Source: Synergistetes bacterium ADurb.Bin155 | GTDB taxonomy: Bacteria; Synergistota; Synergistia; Synergistales; Thermovirgaceae | Direction: 5' to 3' | Assembly (NCBI GenBank): GCA_002070395.1 | Contig: MWDE01000017.1 | Location: 1-47,620 of the forward strand | DNA length: 47,620 nt | Shown here: in pieces, positions 9,185-17,733 of the stretch | Layout: the number at the start of each line of letters is the position of its first letter | Position numbering within the stretch: the stretch's first letter is position 1 | Notes under the pieces: model-generated | Database searches by the model: none | What the model saw: the letters and a program-made list of their open reading frames with translations, nothing else | What the model was told of the DNA's origin: nothing | Program-made: the position numbers and the translations under genes

Positions 9185-10480
9185 GTGCTCGACGCATTCA
9201 GGGATGCTTTCAGGTTGCCCGATCTCAAGAGGAAAATACTCTTCACCATGGGGGTGCTCTTCCTCTTTCGTCTTGGCGCCCATATCCCCACGCCGGGCAT
9301 CGACCCCGACGCCATGGCCAGCCTGTTCGACCAGGGCGGAGTGCTCGGGTTCCTGGACCTCTTCGCCGGGGGCGCCCTCAGGAGGTTCAGCGTATTCGCT
9401 TTAGGCGTCGCCCCCTACATCAACGCCAGCATCGTCATGCAGCTGCTGGTGGTGGTGTTCCCAGCCCTGGAAAAGCTCCAGAAGGAGGGCGAGCAGGGCA
9501 GGAAGAAGATCGTCCAGTACACCCGGCTCGGCACGGTGTTCTTCGCCGCCGTGCAGGCCATAGGTATGACCTTCTGGCTCAGGAACCTGGGTGTATTCTC
9601 GGGGGGATGGGTGGGCTTCGTCGCGGCGATCTTCACCGTCACGGCGGGCTCCCTGGTGGTCATGTGGCTGGGAGAGGAGATCTCCGACCACGGGATAGGC
9701 AACGGCATCTCGCTTTTGATATTCGCCGGGATTGTGGCCAGGCTGCCCGAGGCCATGATCAGGACCTGGTCACTCTTGAGGATGGGTGAGATGAACATCC
9801 TTGTCATCAGCCTGGCTCTCATCCTGATCCTCGTGGTCATCGCGGGCTGCGTCCTCCTCCAGGAAGGGCAGAGGAGGCTTCCCGTCCAGTACGCGAAAAG
9901 GGTCGTCGGGAACAAGGTCTACGGGGGACAGAGCACCTTCATTCCCCTGAAGGTCAACCAGGCCGGCGTCATCCCGATAATATTCGCGTCGTCGGTGTTG
10001 CTGTTCCCCTCCACCATAGCCAGGCTTTTTTCAGGTGAAGTGTCGGCGGTGATCCAGCGCTTCCTGTCGCCCGACAGCCTTGTCTACATGACACTCTACG
10101 TGGTGTTGATCGTCTTCTTCTCCTACTTTTACACCGCCGTCGTCTTCGACCCCAACGACACGGCCGAGAACATGAAGAAGTACGGGGGGTTCGTCCTGGG
10201 CATCAGGCCGGGTAAACCTACGGCGGAGTACATAGAGAAGGTGATGTCGAGGATCACCCTCGGCGGCGCCGTCTTCCTCGCCGTCGTCGCCCTGCTGCCG
10301 ACCTTGATGACCCGCCTCATGGGGATCACCACCTTCTACTTCGGTGGCACCGCTGTACTGATCGTGGTGGGTGTGGCCCTCGACACGGTCCACCAGGTCG
10401 AGGCCCAGCTCCTGATGAGGCATTACGAGGGCATCCTTAAGCGGTCAAAGGGGAAGACCGCCGGACTCCTCAAATTCTAG
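9185..10480 (+). CDS. secY: Protein translocase subunit SecY
   Basis: SecY is the channel of the Sec translocon in the inner membrane, working with SecE, SecG and SecA. The 431-aa product has about ten hydrophobic segments, the N-terminal FRLPDLKRKILFTMG block, the plug/TM2 region IPTPGIDPDAM, and the cytosolic-loop pattern YGGFVLGIRPGKPTAEYIEKV. The start GTG at 9185 immediately follows the rplO stop. It is followed by adk, as in the classical spc operon. Confidence 0.98.
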   Translation: MLDAFRDAFRLPDLKRKILFTMGVLFLFRLGAHIPTPGIDPDAMASLFDQGGVLGFLDLFAGGALRRFSVFALGVAPYINASIVMQLLVVVFPALEKLQKEGEQGRKKIVQYTRLGTVFFAAVQAIGMTFWLRNLGVFSGGWVGFVAAIFTVTAGSLVVMWLGEEISDHGIGNGISLLIFAGIVARLPEAMIRTWSLLRMGEMNILVISLALILILVVIAGCVLLQEGQRRLPVQYAKRVVGNKVYGGQSTFIPLKVNQAGVIPIIFASSVLLFPSTIARLFSGEVSAVIQRFLSPDSLVYMTLYVVLIVFFSYFYTAVVFDPNDTAENMKKYGGFVLGIRPGKPTAEYIEKVMSRITLGGAVFLAVVALLPTLMTRLMGITTFYFGGTAVLIVVGVALDTVHQVEAQLLMRHYEGILKRSKGKTAGLLKF

Positions 10481-10496
10481 AGGGAACGGCGAGGTC

Positions 10497-11141
10497 ATGA
10501 GAGTCATCTTCCTCGGGTCGCCCGGCGCCGGCAAAGGGACACAGGCAGCGGTTCTCAAGGACCGTTACGGCCTCGCCCATATTTCCACGGGCGATATCCT
10601 CAGAGAGAACGTCAGGAGCGGGACCGCGCTCGGAAAGACCGCCAAAAAGTACATGGATTCCGGCGGGCTGGTCCCCGACGACGTGATAATCGCCATGATG
10701 AAGGAACGCCTCCAGGAGCCCGATTGCCGAGGCGGCTTCATCCTGGACGGGTTCCCCAGGACGGTCCCCCAGGCCGAGGCCCTGGACCGTCTCCTGGATG
10801 GGATGGGCATCACCCTCGACGGGGTCATCCTTTTCGAGATCCCAAGGCAGCTGGTCATCGACCGGCTGACCGGCAGGAGGGTCTGTGGGAGCTGCGGCGA
10901 GATATACAACGTGCGTTTCAAGAACACCAAGGTCCCCGGGGTCTGCGACCGCTGCGGCGGGGAGTTGACCCAAAGGGATGACGACAGGGAAGAGGTCGTC
11001 ATCAGGAGGCTCGAGGTCTACGAGGAACAGACGGCTCCCCTGGTCCGCTACTACGAGGAAAAGGGCCGACTCATCCGAGTTGATGCGGGCCAGGAGGGCG
11101 ACCGTGTGGTCGCGGCCATAGAAAAGGCCGTAGGGTTATAG
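10497..11141 (+). CDS. adk: Adenylate kinase, zinc-binding long form
   Basis: This enzyme catalyses ATP + AMP = 2 ADP in the cytoplasm. The 214-aa protein has the P-loop GSPGAGKGT (residues 7-15), the AMP-binding block GFILDGFPRT, and a LID domain with four cysteines C130, C133, C150 and C153 that should bind structural zinc, as in Gram-positive and many thermophilic enzymes. ATG 10497 overlaps a GAGG Shine-Dalgarno context 16 bp after secY. It is followed by map after 3 bp. Confidence 0.98.
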   Translation: MRVIFLGSPGAGKGTQAAVLKDRYGLAHISTGDILRENVRSGTALGKTAKKYMDSGGLVPDDVIIAMMKERLQEPDCRGGFILDGFPRTVPQAEALDRLLDGMGITLDGVILFEIPRQLVIDRLTGRRVCGSCGEIYNVRFKNTKVPGVCDRCGGELTQRDDDREEVVIRRLEVYEEQTAPLVRYYEEKGRLIRVDAGQEGDRVVAAIEKAVGL

Positions 11142-11144
11142 GAT

Positions 11145-11915
11145 ATGGTCACGATAAAAAACGAACAGGAGATCGCGAGCCTCAGGAAGGCCGGGAAGAT
11201 TGTGGCCGATGTCCTTCACCTGGTGAGGGATATCATCCGGCCGGGGGTGGACACCCTTACCCTGGACGCCGAGGCGGAAAAGCTTATAATCGCCTCCGGC
11301 GCACGACCGGCCTTCAAGGGGTATACCGTCCCTGGGGTCCCTGTCCCCTTCCCGGGGACCCTTTGCGTCTCCATCAACGACGAGGTGGTCCACGGGAAGC
11401 CCAACAGGGACAGGATCCTCCAGGAGGGCGATGTGGTCAGCGTCGACGTGGGGGTCCGTTTCGAAGGGTTCTACGGGGACGCGGCCTGCACCTTCCCGGC
11501 GGGCAATATATCGCCGGAAAGGGAGGCACTGCTCAGAGTGACCCGCGAGTGCCTGGAGAGGGCCATCGCCGTCTCCCGGGAGGGGGCCACGCTGGGGGAT
11601 ATCGGCCACGCGGTGGAATCGTGGGCCGTACCCAGGGGCTACGGGGTTGTGAGGGAATACGCCGGCCACGGGATCGGGCGGAAGCTCCACGAGGCTCCGC
11701 AGATCCCTAACTACGGTGTGCCCGGCAAGGGCATAACCCTTAAGAGGGGCATGTCCCTGGCCATCGAACCGATGATCATGACCGGGAAGGAGGCGGTAAG
11801 GACTCTGAAGGACGGATGGACCGTGGTAACGGCCGATGGCTCCGATGCCGCCCACTTCGAGAAGACCATCGTCATAACCGGCGGCGACCCGGAGGTGATC
11901 ACGCCTTGGGATTAA
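11145..11915 (+). CDS. map: Methionine aminopeptidase, type I
   Basis: It removes the initiator Met from nascent proteins after deformylation. The 256-aa product has the pita-bread fold motifs: CVSINDEVVHG (the conserved His of the active site), the metal ligands in VSVDVGVRFEGFYGDAA, EYAGHGIGRKLHEAPQIPNYG, and AIEPMI. There is no N-terminal zinc-finger extension. It starts 3 bp after adk and completes the secY-adk-map-infA run. Confidence 0.97.
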   Translation: MVTIKNEQEIASLRKAGKIVADVLHLVRDIIRPGVDTLTLDAEAEKLIIASGARPAFKGYTVPGVPVPFPGTLCVSINDEVVHGKPNRDRILQEGDVVSVDVGVRFEGFYGDAACTFPAGNISPEREALLRVTRECLERAIAVSREGATLGDIGHAVESWAVPRGYGVVREYAGHGIGRKLHEAPQIPNYGVPGKGITLKRGMSLAIEPMIMTGKEAVRTLKDGWTVVTADGSDAAHFEKTIVITGGDPEVITPWD

Positions 11916-11936
11916 AGGGTCAGGGCGCTGATCTCC

Positions 11937-11958
11937 CCGGGGCCGGTGGCCGCCCCGG
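11937..11958 (+). other. GC-rich stem-loop between map and infA
   Basis: A perfect 7-bp inverted repeat CCGGGGC/GCCCCGG (11937-11943 with 11952-11958) and an 8-nt loop lies in the 101-bp map-infA gap. No T-run follows, so it is not an intrinsic terminator. It may stabilise or punctuate the operon mRNA. No gene of the small KOW type sometimes found here was seen in the gap. Confidence 0.45.
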
Positions 11959-12016
11959 CCTGGTTGAACGGGTCGGGCCGTCCCGCCGAGAGGGACAGGG
12001 AGGGTGAAGGAGCCAT

Positions 12017-12235
12017 ATGCCAAAAGATGACATGATCGAGGTCAAGGGAAAGGTCATAGAACCTTTACCCAACGCCATGTTCCGGGTCGAACTGGAAAAC
12101 GGTCACAAGATCCTGGGCCACGTGTCGGGCAAGATGCGGATGCATTTCATAAGGATACTGCCGGGAGACAGAGTCCTCGTCCAGATATCTCCCTACGACT
12201 TGACACGGGGAAGGATCGTGTATAGATATAAATAG
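12017..12235 (+). CDS. infA: Translation initiation factor IF-1
   Basis: IF-1 binds the A site of the 30S subunit during initiation. The 72-aa product has the OB-fold pattern [24 protein letters not shown] and ends [18 protein letters not shown], the family C-terminus. GAAGGAG lies 5 nt before ATG 12017. It sits between map and rpmJ as expected. Confidence 0.98.
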   Translation: MPKDDMIEVKGKVIEPLPNAMFRVELENGHKILGHVSGKMRMHFIRILPGDRVLVQISPYDLTRGRIVYRYK

Positions 12236-12253
12236 CTTGGAACCTGGAGGATC

Positions 12254-12271
12254 GCCGGGGTTTTCCCCGGC
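12254..12271 (+). other. Stem-loop between infA and rpmJ
   Basis: A perfect inverted repeat GCCGGGG-TTTT-CCCCGGC (stems 12254-12260 and 12265-12271) stands in the 75-bp gap before rpmJ. It lacks a downstream T-tract, so full termination is unlikely. Position between two small ribosome-related genes suggests an mRNA processing or stability element; this is inference. Confidence 0.5.
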
Positions 12272-12310
12272 AGGCGCGTAATTCAGTTGCGTTGAGGAGT
12301 GTGGGATCAA

Positions 12311-12436
12311 ATGAAAGTGAAGCCTTCTATCAAACCCATCTGCGAACATTGCAGGGTTATCAAGAGAAAAGGTGTCGTAAGGATCATATGCAGCAAGAAC
12401 CCGAGGCATAAACAGAGACAGGGAGCGAGGAGGTAG
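12311..12436 (+). CDS. rpmJ: 50S ribosomal protein L36, zinc form with a three-residue tail
   Basis: L36 is the smallest large-subunit protein and binds zinc. The reading frame encodes 41 aa starting [14 protein letters not shown], with ligands C11, C14, C27 and H33, so it is the C+ form. Standard L36 ends at about KQRQG; here three extra residues (ARR) follow. Those codons are the GCGAGGAGG that also forms the Shine-Dalgarno sequence for rpsM, so the tail looks like a by-product of gene overlap. A GAGGAG ribosome-binding site lies upstream of the ATG. Confidence 0.96.
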   Translation: MKVKPSIKPICEHCRVIKRKGVVRIICSKNPRHKQRQGARR

Positions 12437-12442
12437 TACCCC

Positions 12443-12826
12443 ATGGCACGAATCGCAGGAGTCGATCTCCCAAGGGAAAAACGCATCGAGGTCGCGCTGA
12501 CCTATATCTATGGGATCGGGCAGCCCTCCTCGAAGAAGATACTTGAAGCGACTTCCATCGACCCCGACAGGAGGGTGAAGGACCTCACTGAAGAGGAAGC
12601 CCAGAAGCTCAGGTCGGAGATAGAGGAGAACTACAGGGTCGAAGGCGACCTCCGGCGCGAGGTCACGATGAACATTAAGCGCCTCATCGAGATCGGCTGT
12701 TACCGGGGCATGCGCCATAAATTCGGCCTTCCCGTGAGGGGGCAGAGGACAAAGACCAACGCGAGGACTCGCAAGGGACCTCGCAGGGCCGTCGCGGGCA
12801 AGAAGAAACCCGCGGCCAAGAAGTAG
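12443..12826 (+). CDS. rpsM: 30S ribosomal protein S13
   Basis: S13 is a head protein that contacts P-site tRNA and forms bridges with L5. The 127-aa product starts [22 protein letters not shown] and contains the C-terminal basic tail motif [21 protein letters not shown] at the end of rpmJ serves as its ribosome-binding site. It opens the alpha operon block. Confidence 0.98.
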   Translation: MARIAGVDLPREKRIEVALTYIYGIGQPSSKKILEATSIDPDRRVKDLTEEEAQKLRSEIEENYRVEGDLRREVTMNIKRLIEIGCYRGMRHKFGLPVRGQRTKTNARTRKGPRRAVAGKKKPAAKK

Positions 12827-12845
12827 CAAGGGAGGGAGTATTCGC

Positions 12846-13238
12846 GTGGCGAAGAGAACGCAACGAAGAGGCAAGAAAAAGGAAAAAAAGAATATCAGTT
12901 ACGGTGTTGCCCATATCTACTCGACCTTCAACAACACCATAATCAGTGTCACCGATAGGCAGGGGAACCTGCTTTCATGGGCCTCCGGCGGGCATGTTGG
13001 TTTCAAGGGGGCGAGGAAATCCACCCCCTTCGCGGCCCAGCTGGCTGCCCAGCAGGTTGCCAAGCAGGCGCAGGATCATGGTGTCCAGGAGATAGATGTC
13101 GTTGTCAAGGGGCCCGGGCCCGGTCGCGAGTCGGCCATCCGGTCCCTCCAGGGGGCGGGTCTGCAGGTGAACGCCATAAAGGACGAGACCCCTATACCTC
13201 ACAACGGTTGCCGGCCTCCCAAGCGTCGGCGAGTCTAA
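12846..13238 (+). CDS. rpsK: 30S ribosomal protein S11
   Basis: S11 lies on the platform next to the Shine-Dalgarno/anti-Shine-Dalgarno helix. The 130-aa product has a Lys-rich N-terminus, then [15 protein letters not shown], and the C-terminal block [16 protein letters not shown]. The start is GTG 12846 after GGGAGGGAG. Length is usual. Confidence 0.98.
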   Translation: MAKRTQRRGKKKEKKNISYGVAHIYSTFNNTIISVTDRQGNLLSWASGGHVGFKGARKSTPFAAQLAAQQVAKQAQDHGVQEIDVVVKGPGPGRESAIRSLQGAGLQVNAIKDETPIPHNGCRPPKRRRV

Positions 13239-13264
13239 CGGGCTGATCAAGGAGGACAGGAGTA

Positions 13265-13894
13265 ATGAGCAGGTACACAGGTGCCGTTTGTCGCCTCTGC
13301 AGGGCCGAGGGTACAAAGCTCTTCCTGAAGGGCGACAGGTGTTACACGGAAAAGTGCGCGATCAACAAGAGAAACTACAAACCGGGGCAGCACGGACAGA
13401 GCCGAAGGATAAAGGTCAGCGAGTACGGCCTCCGGCTGCGGGAGAAGCAGAAACTGAGACGCTTCTACGGGATCAACGAGTCCCAGTTCAGGAGGTTCTA
13501 CGCCGCCGCTTCGAGGATGGCGGGTCAGACGGGCCATAACTTCCTGCGGCTGCTCGAGGCGCGCCTCGACAACGTGATCTACCGGTTCGGCATCGGGGTG
13601 AGCCGCCCCCAGGCGAGGCAGTTCGTGAGGCATGGCCATGTAACCGTTAACGGACGCAAGGTGGATATTCCCAGTTACCTCGTGAAGGCGGGGGACGTCA
13701 TCGCCATCGGCGAGAGGAGCCGGGACAAGGCCCTCCTCAAGGAGAACATCGAGGTGGCGGCTTCCCGGACGATACCCGAGTGGCTGCAGTTCGACGCCGA
13801 GAAGCAGGAAGGCCGCATACTGGCCCTCCCTAACCGTGAACAGATCGAGGTCCCCGTCAAGGAACAGCTGGTTGTTGAGTTCTACGCCCGATAG
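13265..13894 (+). CDS. rpsD: 30S ribosomal protein S4, zinc-binding form
   Basis: S4 nucleates 30S assembly and, in many bacteria, represses the alpha operon. The 209-aa product has an N-terminal zinc knuckle with C9, C12, C26 and C31 (GAVCRLCR and RCYTEKC), the helical RNA-binding region, and an S4 domain with [10 protein letters not shown] and [23 protein letters not shown] precedes ATG 13265. Confidence 0.98.
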   Translation: MSRYTGAVCRLCRAEGTKLFLKGDRCYTEKCAINKRNYKPGQHGQSRRIKVSEYGLRLREKQKLRRFYGINESQFRRFYAAASRMAGQTGHNFLRLLEARLDNVIYRFGIGVSRPQARQFVRHGHVTVNGRKVDIPSYLVKAGDVIAIGERSRDKALLKENIEVAASRTIPEWLQFDAEKQEGRILALPNREQIEVPVKEQLVVEFYAR

Positions 13895-13915
13895 GGCATG
13901 ACCGGGAGGAAAATG

Positions 13916-14908
13916 ATGGAACATATCAAACCCGAGATCCGGGTAGAGGAAAGCACTCCCCTGAACGGAAGGATCGTCGTCAGCCCCCTGGAAAAGGGAT
14001 ACGGCGTCACCCTTGGGAACGCCCTCAGGCGGGTCCTGCTGTCTTCCATCGGCGGGGCGGCCATCACGGCGGTGAGGATCGAGGGTATCCTTCACGAGTT
14101 CAGCACCATCCCGGGCATGAGGGAGGATGTCATCGAACTGCTCCTCAACCTGAAGAACGTGGCGCTGAAGAGTTACAGCGAGGGGACCAAGATACTGAGG
14201 CTGGAGGCGAAGGGCCCCTGCGTGGTCACGCCGGCCCACATCCAGCCGGACAGCGACATCGAGTTCGTGGACCTCGACAGGTACATCTGCACCCTGGAGG
14301 AAGAAGGTTTCCTGGAGATGGACCTCTTCATCGAAAAGGGGACCGGCTACCTGACCTCCGAAAGGGACAGGCCCTCGGATCTCCCGCTGGATGCCCTCGT
14401 CATGGATGCGGTGTTCTCCCCTGTCCGTCGGGCCAAGTACGAAGTCCAGGACGCCAGGGTCGGCCAGAGGACCGACTACGAGAGGTTGGTCCTCGAAGTG
14501 TGGACCGACGGGTCGATCATGCCCGAAAAGGCCGTGATCGACGCCGCCTCTATCCTGCAGAGATCCTTTTCCCTCTTCGTGAAAGGGCTCGGCAAGGATG
14601 AGTCCGAAGGGGCTCCCGATGGGGAAGGCGATGGGTCGGCTGGTAAAGACAAGAATGCCGACGGCGTCTTCGCAAGGTCCATCAAGGACCTGGAGTTATC
14701 CATAAGGAGCGAGAACTGCCTTCTTCGCGGGGGTGTTCAGACCATCGGGGACCTCATGAGCCGGGGCAGGTCGGAACTGCTGAAGATCAGGAATTTGGGC
14801 AAGATATCCCTCAGGGAGATTGAGGAAAAGCTGGAAGCCTTCGGGCTGCAGATCTCGGAGGATGACCGCCCGTCAGAGGACAAGTCGAAGGAGGATGAAG
14901 CCCGATGA
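13916..14908 (+). CDS. rpoA: DNA-directed RNA polymerase subunit alpha, long acidic linker
   Basis: The alpha subunit dimerises to scaffold RNA polymerase and its C-terminal domain contacts UP elements and activators. The N-terminal domain shows [20 protein letters not shown] (about residue 25) and the C-terminal domain [27 protein letters not shown] (about 269-294). The linker between them (about 225-252) is long, Gly/Asp/Glu-rich and low in complexity. ATGs at 13898 and 13913 are also in frame; the GGGAGGA Shine-Dalgarno sequence at 13904-13910 favours ATG 13916 and rules against 13898. It overlaps rplQ by 4 bp. Confidence 0.96.
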   Translation: MEHIKPEIRVEESTPLNGRIVVSPLEKGYGVTLGNALRRVLLSSIGGAAITAVRIEGILHEFSTIPGMREDVIELLLNLKNVALKSYSEGTKILRLEAKGPCVVTPAHIQPDSDIEFVDLDRYICTLEEEGFLEMDLFIEKGTGYLTSERDRPSDLPLDALVMDAVFSPVRRAKYEVQDARVGQRTDYERLVLEVWTDGSIMPEKAVIDAASILQRSFSLFVKGLGKDESEGAPDGEGDGSAGKDKNADGVFARSIKDLELSIRSENCLLRGGVQTIGDLMSRGRSELLKIRNLGKISLREIEEKLEAFGLQISEDDRPSEDKSKEDEAR

Positions 14909-15264
14909 GGCACCGCGTTGATCGACGCAGGCTTGGGCGGTACGGAAGCCATCGCATGGCCATGCTCTCAAACCTCACGGCGGACCTTTTCCTGGAGGAG
15001 CGCCTGGAGACCACCGTCACCAGGGCCAAGGAGGTTCGCCGGGTCGCGGAGAGGATGATAACCAAGGCCAAGGTCGGCGACCTTCACAACCGGAGGATCG
15101 TCGCTTCCAGGATGGGTAATGTCAAGGCCGTGCAGAAACTGTTCAACGATATAGCCGGCCGTTTCAGTGAAAGGCAAGGGGGTTACACGCGGATAACCAG
15201 GCTGGGTTACCGCAAGGGTGACGGGGCCCCCATGGCCGTGATCGAGCTTGTTGAGAGGTCATGA
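14905..15264 (+). CDS. rplQ: 50S ribosomal protein L17
   Basis: L17 binds 23S rRNA near the tunnel exit. The 119-aa product begins [12 protein letters not shown], has the [25 protein letters not shown] core and ends [15 protein letters not shown]. Its start overlaps the rpoA stop and its stop overlaps the ecfA1 start, both as ATGA, so the ribosomal transcript is physically continuous with the transporter genes. Confidence 0.98.
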   Translation: MRHRVDRRRLGRYGSHRMAMLSNLTADLFLEERLETTVTRAKEVRRVAERMITKAKVGDLHNRRIVASRMGNVKAVQKLFNDIAGRFSERQGGYTRITRLGYRKGDGAPMAVIELVERS

Positions 15265-16088
15265 CGGCCGACTGCCTGGTACGGTTTTCCGGTGTATCTT
15301 TCACCTACCAGGGTACAGACGCTCCAGCTATCGCGGATATTGACCTGAAGATCGGCGCCGGGGAGTGGATAGCCGTACTTGGGAGCAACGGGTCGGGTAA
15401 ATCCACCCTGGCGAAGCATTTCAACGCCCTGCTGTTACCTACGCAGGGCGATTGTTTTGTTCACGGCCTCAACACAAAAACCGAAGAAGGTAAGCGCTCG
15501 GCCAGGAGGTCGGTGTCGATGGTTTTCCAGAACCCGGAAAACCAGCTCATAGCGGCCGTGGTCGAGGAGGACGTCGCCTTCGGCCCCGAGAACCTGGGCC
15601 TCCCCCCCGAAAAGATCAGGGAAAGGGTGAGATGGGCCCTGGAGGTCTCGGGCCTCGGGAAAATGGCCCGTAAACCTGTCTATGCCCTTTCTGGGGGACA
15701 GAAGCAGAGACTCGCCCTGGCTGGGGCCATTGCCCAGAGAACCCCTTGCCTCGTCATGGACGAAGCGACAACCATGCTAGACCCCAAGGGGAGGCAGGAT
15801 CTCATGGCGGTACTCTCCAGCCTTCATGCCGGCGGCATGACCCTCGTTTCCATCACCCACAGGCTCGAGGAGATCCTTTGTTGTGACCGCTGCATCGTAC
15901 TCTACGGGGGCCGCGTAGCCTGGGAAGGTACCCCGGAGGCCTTGTTCCTCCTCGGAGAGGAACTGGCGCGGTGGGGACTCGAAGTGCCGGGGATGGTGAA
16001 GGTCTGGCGAATGCTTCTCGAGGAGGGGCTGATCCGCAAAGGGACCCCCCCTCGGGCGGAGGAGATGGTGGAGGCCCTATGTCGATAG
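15261..16088 (+). CDS. ecfA1: ECF transporter ATPase EcfA1
   Basis: One of the two ATPases of an energy-coupling-factor module that powers vitamin or metal uptake with exchangeable substrate-binding S proteins. The 275-aa product has Walker [10 protein letters not shown] (about residue 36), Q-loop FQNPENQL, signature LSGGQKQR and Walker [14 protein letters not shown]. Its ATGA overlap with rplQ makes it part of the ribosomal superoperon. No S-component gene lies near it, which fits a group II (shared) module. It overlaps ecfA2 by 10 bp. Confidence 0.95.
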   Translation: MTADCLVRFSGVSFTYQGTDAPAIADIDLKIGAGEWIAVLGSNGSGKSTLAKHFNALLLPTQGDCFVHGLNTKTEEGKRSARRSVSMVFQNPENQLIAAVVEEDVAFGPENLGLPPEKIRERVRWALEVSGLGKMARKPVYALSGGQKQRLALAGAIAQRTPCLVMDEATTMLDPKGRQDLMAVLSSLHAGGMTLVSITHRLEEILCCDRCIVLYGGRVAWEGTPEALFLLGEELARWGLEVPGMVKVWRMLLEEGLIRKGTPPRAEEMVEALCR

Positions 16089-16921
16089 CCGTAAGGGACC
16101 TGGTCCATATCTATCACCCCGGGTCGCCCCTCCAGACGAAGGCCCTCGACGGCGTCACCTTCGAGGCCGAAAGGGGCAGCTGGGTTGCCGTTGTGGGGCA
16201 TACGGGCAGCGGCAAGTCCACCTTGGCCCAGCACCTGAACGGGCTCCTCCTGCCTACGGAGGGCTCCGTCAGCGTCGACGACATACAGGTCCGGCACGGC
16301 GAAGAGTCCCTCCGCAAGGTCAGGCAGAAGGTGGGCCTGGTCTTCCAGTATCCGGAGCAGCAGCTTTTCGAGGAGACCGTGTTCAAGGAAGTATCCTTCG
16401 GCCCCAGGAACTGGGGTTTCCAGGCCGGTCGCCTTGAGAAAAGCGTCGAAGAGGCCCTCGAACTGGTGGGCATAGGTGAAGACCTGTACGAAGCCAACCC
16501 ATTCCGGCTGTCAGGGGGGCAGAAGAGGAGGGTCGCCATAGCTTCGACCCTTTCCTCCGACCCCGATTATCTCGTCATGGACGAGCCCACCGCCGGGCTC
16601 GACTCCCCAGGGAGGAGGCAGCTGCTCGGCCTTCTTTCCGACCTGAAGAAACTGGGCAAGGGGATAATCCATATCACCCACGATATGGAACTGGCCCTGG
16701 GTCTCGCCGATTCGATACTGGTCCTGGATGAGGGCAAGAGCACCCTCTGGGGCCCCCCGGGCGTGATACTGGGTGAACTCCTCGAACGGGACATACGGGG
16801 GCTCGTCATCCCGGACCTTGTCCGGTTCGCCGGCCGCCTCCGCGACCTGGGCTTCGAGGTGCCTCTGACCTGGGAGCCGAAGATCCTGGCGGAAGCTATA
16901 GGCAGGAGCCACGGAAGATGA
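16079..16921 (+). CDS. ecfA2: ECF transporter ATPase EcfA2
   Basis: The second ATPase of the ECF module, forming a heterodimer with EcfA1. The 280-aa product has Walker A GHTGSGKST, Q-loop FQYPEQQLFEE (the extended form typical of EcfA2), signature LSGGQKRR and Walker B YLVMDEPTAGLD. The frame is open upstream inside ecfA1, but ATG 16079 gives the family start [14 protein letters not shown]. It overlaps ecfT by 4 bp (ATGA). Confidence 0.95.
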   Translation: MSIAVRDLVHIYHPGSPLQTKALDGVTFEAERGSWVAVVGHTGSGKSTLAQHLNGLLLPTEGSVSVDDIQVRHGEESLRKVRQKVGLVFQYPEQQLFEETVFKEVSFGPRNWGFQAGRLEKSVEEALELVGIGEDLYEANPFRLSGGQKRRVAIASTLSSDPDYLVMDEPTAGLDSPGRRQLLGLLSDLKKLGKGIIHITHDMELALGLADSILVLDEGKSTLWGPPGVILGELLERDIRGLVIPDLVRFAGRLRDLGFEVPLTWEPKILAEAIGRSHGR

Positions 16922-17733
16922 AATTCCTGAACAATATGACCCTCGGCCAGTATGTCCCCGTCGAATCCCCGGTCCACCACCTCGACCCGCGGTGCAAGAT
17001 CGTGGCCGTACTCTTTTGCCTCGTGGGCATCTTCATGGTCCGCGGCCCCCTGGGCTTCGTGATGTGGGGCCTCTTTTTCCTGGCCCTCGTCGGGGCGTCG
17101 AGAATACCCGCGCGGCTGGTCCTGTCCACGGTGAAACCGGTCTGGATACTGGTAGCCTTCACTGCCGCGATCCATCTTTTTTTCACCGGCGGGGAGCCGG
17201 TCTTCTCCTGGGGGATCCTGGAGGTGACCCGGGAGGGCGTAGTCATGGCCGCGAGGATGGGTCTGAGGCTGATGCTGCTCATCATGTTCGCGGGGCTCCT
17301 TACGCTCACAACGAGCCCCACGGAACTGGCCGACGGCCTGGAGAGCCTTTTCTCCCCCCTTCGCAGGTTCGGCTTCCCCGCCCATGAACTGGCCATGATG
17401 ATGACCATAGCCCTGAGGTTCATACCCACCCTTCTCAACGAGACGGAGAGGATAATGAAGGCCCAGATAGCCAGGGGGGCCGAACTGGAAAGGGGTGGCC
17501 CCCTGAAGAGGCTTCGAGCCTTCATCCCCGTCCTGGTGCCCCTTTTCGTGATCGTCTTCCAGAGGGCCGACGACCTGGCTACCGCCATGGAAGCGAGGAA
17601 CTACACCGGCGGGGAGGGCAGGACCCGGATGAACCCCCTCGAATGGACCGCCGGGGACTCCGCCGCTTTCGTCTTCTCGCTCCTGTTCTCCTTTTTGGCG
17701 GTGTTCCTCGATGGCAGGGTGACCCTCCCATGA
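16918..17733 (+). CDS. ecfT: ECF transporter transmembrane subunit EcfT
   Basis: EcfT is the membrane scaffold linking the ATPases to the S protein. The 271-aa product has several hydrophobic segments (about residues 25-60, 75-95, 105-125 and the C-terminal 240-265) and the two coupling-helix motifs with Ala-Arg cores, ARGAELERGG and AMEARNYTGG. ATGA overlaps join it to ecfA2 upstream and truA downstream. The order A1-A2-T-truA is common in Firmicutes and related gene orders. Confidence 0.94.
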   Translation: MKFLNNMTLGQYVPVESPVHHLDPRCKIVAVLFCLVGIFMVRGPLGFVMWGLFFLALVGASRIPARLVLSTVKPVWILVAFTAAIHLFFTGGEPVFSWGILEVTREGVVMAARMGLRLMLLIMFAGLLTLTTSPTELADGLESLFSPLRRFGFPAHELAMMMTIALRFIPTLLNETERIMKAQIARGAELERGGPLKRLRAFIPVLVPLFVIVFQRADDLATAMEARNYTGGEGRTRMNPLEWTAGDSAAFVFSLLFSFLAVFLDGRVTLP

